Below are positions 1 through 5,267 of a DNA stretch of 9,630 nt, piece by piece (the stretch's first letter is position 1; every line of letters starts with the position of its first letter). Made by a program: the position numbers and the translations under genes. This DNA is from Acidimicrobiia bacterium (GTDB lineage: Bacteria; Actinomycetota; Acidimicrobiia; Acidimicrobiales; Hopanoidiivorantaceae). The stretch lies in contig JAHRAM010000089.1 of the NCBI GenBank assembly GCA_020027305.1, positions 1 to 9,630 of the forward strand. Direction: 5' to 3'. The notes below the pieces were generated by a model that was given only the letters and a program-made list of their open reading frames with translations, ran no database searches and had not been told where the DNA came from.

Positions 1-271
1 CGATAATGGGAAGCAATAAATGAGTGTTGGTGGTGAGTGCAAGTGTGGCAAGCCCAGTCCCAAGGGCAAGTGAGCCAGTATCGCCCATAAAAATTTGTGC
101 AGGCGCTGCATTCCACCAAAGAAAGCCAACCCCAGCTCCAAGCATGGCAGCTGCAATAACTGCTAGATCTAAAGCATGATCTATCTGATAGAAATCTTGA
201 TTTCTAAATGCCCAAAAAGCAATGACCACAAATGCTCCAAACCCAAACTTCCCCACTAACAACTTTTCGCT
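1..271 (-). pseudogene. mraY: 5'-truncated mraY remnant (phospho-MurNAc-pentapeptide transferase), runs off left edge
   Basis: The minus-strand frame from 271 down to 2 is open for 90 codons and reads like the C-terminal half of actinobacterial MraY. It contains AFVVIAFWAFRN, then LDLAVIAAAMLGAG, then FLWWNAAPAQIFMGDTGSLA, the strongly conserved block with the catalytic-site Asp. Full MraY is about 360 residues and makes lipid I at the inner membrane. Here the first ~200 residues, including the upstream NLTDGLDGLA region, are missing. Similarity starts near position 241, and an in-frame TAG lies at 274-272. No MraY N-terminus occurs further upstream; VanW is encoded there on the other strand. 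A different frame opens with ATG at 353 after a GAAAGGG-like site and runs 49 codons to a TAG at 206-204. Its first 30 residues would join the MraY frame if one base were skipped near the A-run at 265-268. The identity is near certain. Non-functionality is inferred from the missing N-terminus; a chimeric assembly is the alternative. Confidence 0.85.
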
Positions 272-404
272 CTATTGCCTGTGGGTTGAGCTGCTCTGGT
301 TTTGCCTTTTCGTGCTCGCTCAGGTCTTGGTTATTTTTATCTGCTTGTAACATTTTTCAACCCTTTCAATCTTTGACTTAAATTTAGTCTGGAAATATAG
401 GTTT

Positions 405-458
405 GGAATAACTGGAATAGTTGGAACAGTTGGAATAGTTGGAACAACTGGAACAATT
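405..458. repeat. Six tandem copies of a 9-bp unit (GGAAYARTT-like)
   Basis: Six consecutive 9-bp units start at 405, 414, 423, 432, 441 and 450. They read GGAATAACT, GGAATAGTT, GGAACAGTT, GGAATAGTT, GGAACAACT and GGAACAATT. Variation is confined to three positions. One plus frame would give Gly-X-X triplets and stays open from 351 to a TGA at 489-491, but it has no credible start. The repeat lies between the divergent mraY remnant and VanW. The rest of 354-555 holds only a -10-like box and a ribosome binding site for VanW. Confidence 0.85.
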
Positions 459-526
459 AAAGAGCAAACAAAACCTAATGGCTCATATTGAAAATACTAG
501 TGAGTAAAGCCCAGCATAAGAAGTGC

Positions 527-532
527 TAAAAT
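527..532 (+). promoter_or_regulatory. -10-like box TAAAAT upstream of the VanW gene
   Basis: GCTAAAAT occurs at 525-532, with TAAAAT matching the bacterial -10 consensus at five of six positions. A start of transcription about 7 nt downstream would leave a short leader carrying GGAG at 544-547. No clear -35 is seen at normal spacing. The same GCTAAAAT string recurs before the gene at 4286. Confidence 0.4.
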
Positions 533-555
533 TTTTATATCTTGGAGCATAACTT

Positions 556-1548
556 TTGAAGCAACCTGTTTTGCGATTAATTTTACGACCATTTGTTATG
601 GGAGCAGTTCTTCTTTTTCTGGCGGTGGGGCTGGCATCTATGGGATTAGTGTCGTGCAGCCACAACTCTTTAGAGACAAAGGCTGAGGGAACCGAACCAG
701 AAACTGAATCGTTGCTTGAAGATTTTCCTGTTGAAGTTGCGGGCGAGACAAAACAATCTTTTTCTATTGACACAACAGACACCACCGCACCCACCCCTAA
801 AACCACAGCTACCACAACTGCAACCAACCAAAATCCAACTTCACTTCCTGATTGCTCCCCCACCTCAATTATTAACTCTGGGCTTAACGACTCTACTTTA
901 GTAACGTGGCGTGACACAGTTGGAGTTTCTGGGGAAAAGCGTCAGCTGCTGGCTGAGTTCACGACCTGTTATGAGCCAGGCGAAGACCGAGTCACAAACA
1001 TTGAAAAAATCGCCGACCTGACTAGAGGTGTCTCTATAGCCCCGAGCCAAACATTTTCTCTCAACAACCATATCGGGCAACGAACAATTGAAAACGGATT
1101 TGTGGCAGCCGATGCGCTATCTACCACTGAAGGGCTTTTTCCATCAGTTGGAGGAGGAATATCGCAATTCACAACTGCTCTTTTTAATGCAGCATTCTTT
1201 GCTGGGCTAGACATCACAGAGAGTCAGGCTCACACATATCATTTTCCCCGCTATCCAAACGGAAGAGAGGCAACCATCAACTGGTCGCCACCTATCGATT
1301 TGAAAATAAGAAACAACACCACTGACGACATCTTAATTTGGACTTCCTACCTGCCCGACCGCACAAGCGTTTTCATTTTTGGGGTGCCAGCGGCTGTGGT
1401 GGAAGAGCTTCCCCAAGAAAAAGTTACCCACCTTTCTAATTGCGCGAAAGTCACGACCACCCGCAAGCGCACATTTAATGATGGAACTATGGCAACCGAT
1501 AAATTTGTCGCCATCTATCAAGATGCGCTGGGCGAGCCTTGCAGATAA
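556..1548 (+). CDS. VanW-family lipoprotein
   Basis: A 330-aa exported protein. Residues 5-33 form a hydrophobic signal sequence ending in LVSC, a good lipobox, so Cys34 is the likely lipidated first residue and the protein would sit on the outer face of the membrane. A Thr/Pro/Glu-rich linker covers about 40-98. The VanW domain follows from about 132 to 276: a strand leading to RVTNIEKIADLTRG, then IAPSQTFSLNNHIGQRT, then the hallmark GGGISQFTTALFNAAFFAGL (199-218), and a strand-rich end with IRNNTTDDILI. The name comes from vancomycin resistance clusters, but members are widespread in Gram-positives and their reaction is unsettled; a role at peptidoglycan is usually presumed. The usual Cys of GGGVCQVS is Ser203. 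The TTG start is chosen because GGAG lies 8 nt upstream and it keeps the positively charged n-region; ATG at 598 would remove the basic residues. Four later Cys residues (100, 138, 297, 329) could form disulfides. Confidence 0.9.
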   Translation: MKQPVLRLILRPFVMGAVLLFLAVGLASMGLVSCSHNSLETKAEGTEPETESLLEDFPVEVAGETKQSFSIDTTDTTAPTPKTTATTTATNQNPTSLPDCSPTSIINSGLNDSTLVTWRDTVGVSGEKRQLLAEFTTCYEPGEDRVTNIEKIADLTRGVSIAPSQTFSLNNHIGQRTIENGFVAADALSTTEGLFPSVGGGISQFTTALFNAAFFAGLDITESQAHTYHFPRYPNGREATINWSPPIDLKIRNNTTDDILIWTSYLPDRTSVFIFGVPAAVVEELPQEKVTHLSNCAKVTTTRKRTFNDGTMATDKFVAIYQDALGEPCR

Positions 1549-1654
1549 ATTTTGCTGACAAATCTTTTTATTAAAATAAATCGCCAAATATTTTGCCAAA
1601 CCTTGTGGCTTTTTAAATTTCTGCCACCTCATTTAAACTCAATTATTAGAGAGC

Positions 1655-1660
1655 TAAACT
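1655..1660 (+). promoter_or_regulatory. Possible -10 box TAAACT upstream of the amidohydrolase gene
   Basis: GCTAAACT at 1653-1660 resembles the TAAAAT boxes seen before other genes in this window and lies 38 nt before the ATG at 1699. No convincing -35 or Shine-Dalgarno site was found; AAGAG at 1680-1684 is too far upstream to be strong. The 150-nt gap from VanW makes a separate promoter plausible but unproven. Confidence 0.2.
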
Positions 1661-1698
1661 AAGTCATTAGAGGGTAAGCAAGAGTTCAATTTAAATTC

Positions 1699-2577
1699 AT
1701 GGCACAAAAAAGAGTTCAAGACGGCATCGGCGTAGTCGATTTGATGATTGGCTTTCCTTTCCACAACTTGCGAGCGGTTTATACCGACACTCGGCGCGGG
1801 TTGAAAGATGCTGCCTCCGATGAGCTGAAAATGCCTGCTGGGTATATGTTCAAAGATGTGCCAGGTGAGGCTGAAGAAAGTGTGACGCCCGAAGAAGTTA
1901 TTGACGAGACTTTTTCGGCAATGGATAAAGAAGGAATTGAAAAGGGGCTCTTTGGTTTTTCTGAAACCGCAACGCTGGCAAAAAAACTTGCCCCTGAGCG
2001 AGTATATTTTGTGACAGAGTTTGAACCAAACAAAGGAATGGAAGAGGTTCGCCGAATTAAAGAGATTCACGCCGAGCATGGGTTGAGCGCTGTGTCGGTT
2101 TTCCCAGCTGGGTCATTTCCACAAGTGGCCGTCAGCGACCCATTGATGTATATCTTTTATGCTCTGTGTGTTGAGCTAGACATTGTCTGCATCTCAAATG
2201 CAGGAATCGCTGGCCCACGTTACCCTAGCTCAGTTCAACATGTGATGCATTTTGACCAAGTCTGTTATGACTTCCCCGAGTTGAAAATTGTAATGCGCCA
2301 CGGGGCAGAACCCTGGGAGGCTCTGGCAGTCAAACTGATGCTCAAGTGGCCGAACCTGTTTTATATGCCTTCGGCGTTTGCGCCCAAGTATTACCCAGAG
2401 GCGATTATTAAATATGGCAACACTCGAGGGGCTGATAAGATTATGTATGCAGGATATTATCCATCAGGGCTAACGTTGGAACGCATATTTAGCGAGATGC
2501 AAGATGTGCCACTCAAGCCTGAAGTGTGGCCAAAGTTTTTGCGCGAAAACGCTCTGCAGGTTTTTAGGATGGGGTAA
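1699..2577 (+). CDS. Amidohydrolase-fold family protein (Amidohydro_2-like), probable degenerate metal site
   Basis: A 292-aa soluble protein of usual length for the amidohydrolase 2 (PF04909-type) TIM-barrel family. Family hallmarks are the NAGIAGPR segment (167-174), FPELKIVMRHGAEPW (192-206), VKLMLKWPNLFY (211-222), SAFAPKYYP (225-233), NTRGADKIMYAGYYP (241-255) and a C-terminal WPKFLRENALQVF (277-289). Classical members hydrolyse or decarboxylate small aromatic or cyclic substrates using one divalent metal. Here the first strand reads VVDLMIGFP, lacking the HxH pair. The position that often holds a metal-binding His after strand 5 reads CISNAG, and the late Asp in the usual GSD-P motif is replaced by Tyr (AGYYP). 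His201 and His181 remain. The chemistry may therefore be altered or lost. The substrate is unknown. The gene stands alone between VanW and the AT-rich block, and its codon choice is richer in G/C than the genes after 2684. Confidence 0.85.
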   Translation: MAQKRVQDGIGVVDLMIGFPFHNLRAVYTDTRRGLKDAASDELKMPAGYMFKDVPGEAEESVTPEEVIDETFSAMDKEGIEKGLFGFSETATLAKKLAPERVYFVTEFEPNKGMEEVRRIKEIHAEHGLSAVSVFPAGSFPQVAVSDPLMYIFYALCVELDIVCISNAGIAGPRYPSSVQHVMHFDQVCYDFPELKIVMRHGAEPWEALAVKLMLKWPNLFYMPSAFAPKYYPEAIIKYGNTRGADKIMYAGYYPSGLTLERIFSEMQDVPLKPEVWPKFLRENALQVFRMG

Positions 2578-2671
2578 AAATCGAAAAAATACCAAACCAT
2601 TATACAGTACAGCATATCCACTACCACCAAATGGGTTTTGACGCGATTGATTAGAGAGTCCAAAAAAAATG

Positions 2672-2677
2672 TAAAAT
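2672..2677 (+). promoter_or_regulatory. -10 box TAAAAT giving a probably leaderless transcript for the DGQHR gene
   Basis: TGTAAAAT at 2670-2677 ends only 6 nt before the ATG at 2684, so transcription would begin at or next to the start codon. No Shine-Dalgarno site precedes the gene, which fits leaderless translation, common in Actinobacteria. A weak -35 candidate TTGATT lies at 2647-2652 with an over-long 19-nt spacer. Confidence 0.45.
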
Positions 2678-2683
2678 TATGCT

Positions 2684-3829
2684 ATGCCAGAAATCCGAAA
2701 GCCTGCTGTAAAAATCTATCAAGGAAAACGCACGCTCCTTGTAACCTCTTTTACAATTAAAGATTTTCTTTTAGATGATTTTTATACTGTTGATCGTTTA
2801 GATGTTCAAGAGAGAACAGGCAAGCAAAGAATGTTGGATGAACCCCGTATTAAAAGACTTGCCAAAGATTTGCTAGCCGCCAACAAGCTAGACGAGGCCT
2901 TTTTGCCAACCTCAGTTTTTCTTGCCACAAAAGGTGAAATTGAATATGATGAAACATCTAAAGAATTATTTTTCGATTATTCAAGTAATGAGAACATATG
3001 TCCATTTGATGTTGTTGACGGACAGCATAGAATAGAAGGCTTAATTGAGGCAGTTAAGCAAAGTGAAAACAAAGACTTATTAGATTTTCCTATATCTGTA
3101 GTTATAGCACCAAATTTAACTGAGGCAGAAAGAATGTTGCAATTTATAGTAGTAAACACCAAGCAAGAAAAGGTTAGCAAGGGAGTGTCTCAAACAATCA
3201 TTGCAAGATTTACCGAAATGGATGGAATGGAGGATTTACCATACTTGCCAGATTGGCTCAACAGAGAAGTTAAAAAGGAAGAAAATTTTGACGCACTTGG
3301 AATAATCTTACGTTTGAATAATGACGATGACTCTATTTGGAAAAACAAAATTCAACTTGCCGATAAAAAGAAGGATGCCCAAGTCCATACAATCAAGCAA
3401 GAATCCTTTGCACCCTTACTTAAAAGGTATATATTTACAGCCAATCACCCCATAAATACAATTTTCCCACGAAAAGATAGCAAGTTTCAAAAACTTTTAA
3501 AGAACTTTTTTCAAGCCATAGCCAACGTCTTTGTTGACAGCTCAGATGATACTCCCAGCATAATATTTGGAACTATAGGCTTAGAATTTTCACTCTACAT
3601 TTCAGGACCAGTTCTTAATCAATTGGCCCAAGAAAAACAATACACAGTGGAAGCTTTTGAAAACTGTATTTTCAATGTCTCCCCACAAGAGAACCCAGAA
3701 ATGATGAATCCTGAATTTTGGAAACGAGGTGGATTAGCGGGTGGACTCAATAAGTCAGCTATCCAAAAGCTAGCCCAAGAATTTTGTGACGCGCTAGCCA
3801 TTGAGAGTTCGGGCGAAATTCAAGTATAG
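2684..3829 (+). CDS. DGQHR-domain protein (DndB/ParB-like superfamily)
   Basis: A 381-aa soluble protein. The defining motif VVDGQHRIEGL sits at 110-120 (Asp112, Gly113, Gln114, His115, Arg116). It is preceded by a basic/helical region (about 44-70: ERTGKQRMLDEPRIKRLA) and a strand PTSVFLA (75-81), and followed by FPISVVIAP (135-143) and FIVVNTKQEKVSKGV (154-168). This order is that of DGQHR proteins, whose best-known member is DndB, the transcriptional regulator of DNA phosphorothioation islands; the motif lies in a ParB/sulfiredoxin-like fold. The rest, about 170-381, is helical and matches no motif I recognise. No dndA, C, D or E gene is visible nearby. The next gene, a GIY-YIG nuclease, starts on the last base of this stop codon (TAGTG), so the two are almost certainly co-translated. 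The gene is AT-rich compared with its left neighbours, suggesting acquisition. Family call firm; function inferred only as DNA-related. Confidence 0.88.
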   Translation: MPEIRKPAVKIYQGKRTLLVTSFTIKDFLLDDFYTVDRLDVQERTGKQRMLDEPRIKRLAKDLLAANKLDEAFLPTSVFLATKGEIEYDETSKELFFDYSSNENICPFDVVDGQHRIEGLIEAVKQSENKDLLDFPISVVIAPNLTEAERMLQFIVVNTKQEKVSKGVSQTIIARFTEMDGMEDLPYLPDWLNREVKKEENFDALGIILRLNNDDDSIWKNKIQLADKKKDAQVHTIKQESFAPLLKRYIFTANHPINTIFPRKDSKFQKLLKNFFQAIANVFVDSSDDTPSIIFGTIGLEFSLYISGPVLNQLAQEKQYTVEAFENCIFNVSPQENPEMMNPEFWKRGGLAGGLNKSAIQKLAQEFCDALAIESSGEIQV

Positions 3830-4170
3830 TGCTAGTTCAAAATTTAAATCCTAGTCCCAACCACCAATTAAAATTTGACTACCCAAATATTAAAAATGCT
3901 CCCAAAAAATCTGGAGGCTATGTCATAACTGCATTTAACAACACAACTATTTACATTGGACAGTCTACAGATTTATCACGTCGAATGAAAGAACATCTTG
4001 ATGGTCGCCAAATGGAACAACATACTCCAGTGGGTGTAGCATTTTGGTTTTATTACCAGCTAGAAAATGAATTAAATCTCAACAAACTTGAGAGAGGCTG
4101 GATTCAACAATATCAAATTGCCAGTAAAGGAAATTTACCACCACTCAATACAGCAACACCACCAGTTTAA
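3829..4170 (+). CDS. GIY-YIG domain nuclease, single-domain, coupled to the DGQHR gene
   Basis: A 113-aa protein consisting essentially of one GIY-YIG domain. The two signature halves are GGYVITAF (29-36) and IYIGQS (41-46). Next come the conserved basic helix LSRRMKEHL (49-57, Arg51/52 and His56), the metal-ligand Glu88 in KLERGWIQQY, and Asn107 near the end. All expected catalytic positions (Tyr31, Tyr42, Arg, Glu, Asn) are present, so it should be active on nucleic acid. No separate DNA-binding domain is attached. Stand-alone members of this size occur both as housekeeping UPF-type proteins and as mobile or defence nucleases; the context favours the latter. GTG is chosen as start because it overlaps the preceding TAG by one base; no ATG is available before the first motif. 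Specificity is unknown; the DGQHR partner may guide or regulate it (inference). Confidence 0.88.
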   Translation: MLVQNLNPSPNHQLKFDYPNIKNAPKKSGGYVITAFNNTTIYIGQSTDLSRRMKEHLDGRQMEQHTPVGVAFWFYYQLENELNLNKLERGWIQQYQIASKGNLPPLNTATPPV

Positions 4171-4228
4171 TTTTTAATTTCAATTGTTGTCAGCGGAACA
4201 TTCAGTGTTTCTTTCTCGTTTTCAATAA

Positions 4229-4245
4229 ATTGTTACTATAACAAT
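4229..4245. promoter_or_regulatory. 17-bp perfect inverted repeat, candidate operator
   Basis: ATTGTTA, then CTA, then TAACAAT form a perfect 7-bp inverted repeat with a 3-nt centre. It lies 27 nt upstream of the -10-like box at 4273 and 40 nt before the small gene at 4286. Size and position fit a dimeric repressor site. It has no poly-T tail, so a terminator for the GIY-YIG gene is less likely. Confidence 0.4.
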
Positions 4246-4260
4246 AGATAGATGCAACAC

Positions 4261-4320
4261 ATAAAAATCAGCTAAAATATTTAATATGTTTCGCAGAAAA
4301 ATTCGAGTCAAAAAAGATAT
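4261..4320 (+). repeat. Direct repeat copy 1: promoter plus start of small ORF
   Basis: Compared by eye base for base with 5141-5200 (constant offset 880, no gaps), 48 of 60 positions agree. The shared part includes AAAAATCA, the TAAA-containing -10 region, the ATG, and the first twelve codons (MFxRKIxxKKDI). Similarity resumes near the end of the ORF, around 4395-4435 versus 5203-5250. Confidence 0.75.
4273..4278 (+). promoter_or_regulatory. -10 box TAAAAT before the 46-aa gene
   Basis: GCTAAAAT at 4271-4278 ends 7 nt before the ATG at 4286, predicting a leaderless or near-leaderless mRNA. The equivalent box in the diverged second copy is TAAACT at 5153-5158, at the same distance from its ATG. 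A -35 is not evident. Confidence 0.4.
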
Positions 4321-4426
4321 TACTTTTGAAGAGATATTAGAACTCTTGCCAGAGCCAGATAGAACAATTGTTGAAGAGCTCTTTAACTCCCTATATCCCA
4401 TCCCGATTTCACGGGACAATGGATAA
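4286..4426 (+). CDS. Small hypothetical protein, 46 aa, overlapping the membrane-protein gene
   Basis: ATG at 4286 opens a 46-codon frame beginning MFRRKIRVKKDI, a strongly basic start, followed by an acidic amphipathic helix with FEEILELLPEP (14-24) and IVEELFNSL (28-36), and a short tail with PIPISRDNG. I recognise no family. Two things argue that it is translated. A diverged copy of its promoter and first codons recurs at 5141-5200 with the N-terminal residues kept. Its stop (TAA 4424-4426) also overlaps the next start (ATG 4419-4421), as in coupled small operons. It could be an antitoxin-like or regulatory partner of the following membrane protein, or a leader peptide; the sequence does not decide. 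Confidence 0.5.
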   Translation: MFRRKIRVKKDITFEEILELLPEPDRTIVEELFNSLYPIPISRDNG

Positions 4427-4718
4427 TTTAGAAGTATACCTAATCGGCATTCCTACAATATGCGCGATTTTAATTCCAAGCATACTTCTCCTACTGTATA
4501 GGCGAAAAGAAATAAATCTGACTCGATCACAGATTGAGGTTGACGACATTGAATTTCTCAAAAAAACCAATGATGGCGGAAGGCACGATAAAGTTATTGA
4601 GATAATCATAAACAATCACACTACAGATATTATGGTTCGAGTACTTAGCAAGCATTTTGAAATAGGCAAAAAGGCAACCAAAAACATAATTACTGACCTC
4701 CACAACAAATCTTTATAA
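4419..4718 (+). CDS. Single-span small membrane protein, 99 aa
   Basis: Starting at ATG 4419 gives 99 residues with one strong transmembrane segment at about 6-27 (VYLIGIPTICAILIPSILLL), followed at once by YRRKE, so the positive-inside rule places the C-terminus in the cytoplasm. The cytoplasmic part, about 28-99, is mixed charged and looks folded, with DDIEFLKKTNDGGRHDKVIEII and a basic end. No family was recognised. The frame is open upstream to another ATG at 4368, but the internal ATG is preferred: it has GGGA 2-5 nt upstream, overlaps the preceding small gene by 8 nt, and begins just before the membrane segment. A small membrane effector (toxin or holin-like) coupled to a small partner is one reading; an unrelated membrane protein is another. 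Confidence 0.6.
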   Translation: MDNLEVYLIGIPTICAILIPSILLLLYRRKEINLTRSQIEVDDIEFLKKTNDGGRHDKVIEIIINNHTTDIMVRVLSKHFEIGKKATKNIITDLHNKSL

Positions 4719-4788
4719 GGGATGTCGATTCTAGCTAAATTGCCCTAGAGCTGTTTAACACACTCCTACCATATAACATTGACAAAAT

Positions 4789-4851
4789 AAATGCCCCCCG
4801 TGTACCTCACAAAGAGGAATGGGGGGACTCTCACTTTTAATTATATAACAA
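4789..4851. repeat. G/C-rich hairpin element, copy 1
   Basis: In an AT-rich setting, CCCCCC (4794-4799) pairs with GGGGGG (4821-4826), and inside it CCTC (4805-4808) pairs with GAGG (4814-4817) around a 5-nt loop. The 3' flank CTCTCACTTTTAATT (4828-4842) is identical in copy 2. On the minus strand the hairpin is followed by CATTTATTTT, which looks like an intrinsic terminator. No gene is visible in 4719-5140; this element and copy 2 are its main content. Confidence 0.75.
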
Positions 4852-4971
4852 TCAAAAGCTCAATTCAGTATATTTATCACTCAAAATATTTAATCGAACA
4901 TTTTGACACTTCATAGAATAAACAATGAATAATATTGCAATTTTCCGAATTTTGTCATATTTACATATTAA

Positions 4972-5035
4972 AAATGCCCCCCAGTGGGCCTCATGAAGAG
5001 GCATGGGGGGGCTCTCACTTTTAATTGTATAACAA
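4972..5035. repeat. G/C-rich hairpin element, copy 2
   Basis: This copy lies 183-184 bp after copy 1 and keeps the same plan. CCCCCCA (4977-4983) pairs with TGGGGGG, and an inner GCCTC (4988-4992) pairs with GAGGC (4998-5002) around ATGAA. Relative to copy 1 the outer closing pair changes from G-U to A-U, and the inner stem gains a G-C pair where copy 1 has A opposite A. The structure is thus kept while the sequence changes. ATTAAAA before and TTTTAAT after could extend the stem. On the minus strand GGGGGGC is followed by ATTTTTAA, a good intrinsic terminator shape. Confidence 0.75.
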
Positions 5036-5140
5036 CTAAAAATATAATTTTCCGTCAATATGTTAAACACTTAAGCATTTGATGAACTATGTCATTGTCT
5101 AATCCATAATTTAATATACCGAATTGCTTTCTGCCCATTC

Positions 5141-5200
5141 ACAAAAATCAATTAAACTATTCAATATGTTTCACAGAAAAATTTGGATAAAAAAGGACAT
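5141..5200 (+). repeat. Direct repeat copy 2: diverged promoter plus start of small ORF
   Basis: This is the second copy of the block at 4261-4320 (48 of 60 bases equal). The -10-like region is TAAACT (5153-5158) and the ATG is at 5166. It now sits directly upstream of the MhuD-like gene and may supply its promoter. Confidence 0.75.
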
Positions 5201-5267
5201 CGTCCCCCATTCCTATAACAAGGGGCAATGGTGCAGCTTAGAAAAATATCAACGAGTTGTAAAATGA
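5166..5267 (+). pseudogene. Internally deleted relic of the 46-aa small gene, now a 33-codon leader ORF
   Basis: The frame starts MFHRKIWIKKDI, matching MFRRKIRVKKDI of the gene at 4286. It then lacks roughly 75 bp equivalent to 4321-4393, and resumes in sequence similar to 4395-4435 (GGGxCAATGG followed by TTAGAA). The frame differs after the deletion, so the acidic helix is lost. Its TGA (5265-5267) overlaps the ATG of the MhuD-like gene as ATGA, so it could still act as a short translated leader coupling ribosomes to that gene. A relic is favoured because the central part is missing. Confidence 0.55.

Noticed and set aside
351..491. Plus-strand frame through the 9-bp repeats encoding Gly-X-X triplets
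   Set aside because: There is no start codon or ribosome binding site before the repeats, and the frame ends soon after at 489.
483..917. Minus-strand open frame of 144 codons opposite VanW
   Set aside because: It is antisense to a well-supported VanW domain gene and shows no recognisable motif.
1543..1569. Possible terminator after VanW (short ATTT/AAAT pairing followed by five T)
   Set aside because: The stem is interrupted and entirely A/T apart from one pair, too weak to call.
1654..2079. Minus-strand open frame opposite the amidohydrolase gene
   Set aside because: The sense strand carries clear family motifs over the whole region; the antisense product is Cys/His/Phe-rich shadow sequence.
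2594..2639. AAACCATT and AATGGGTTT inverted repeat after the amidohydrolase gene
   Set aside because: The loop is about 28 nt and the stem contains a bulge; the following T-run is short. Not convincing as a terminator.
4730..4749. TCTAG and CTAGA inverted repeat just after the membrane-protein gene
   Set aside because: Five pairs with a 10-nt loop and no T-run are expected by chance in this much sequence.
4789..5035. Two similar repeats in an AT-rich spacer, considered as a minimal CRISPR array
   Set aside because: Only two copies, about 120 bp of sequence between them, long internal pairing, and no cas genes.
4852..5070. 72-codon minus-strand frame over the second hairpin as a gene
   Set aside because: No ribosome binding site or domain, and it spans a structured repeat; kept only as a finding about the matching peptide segment.
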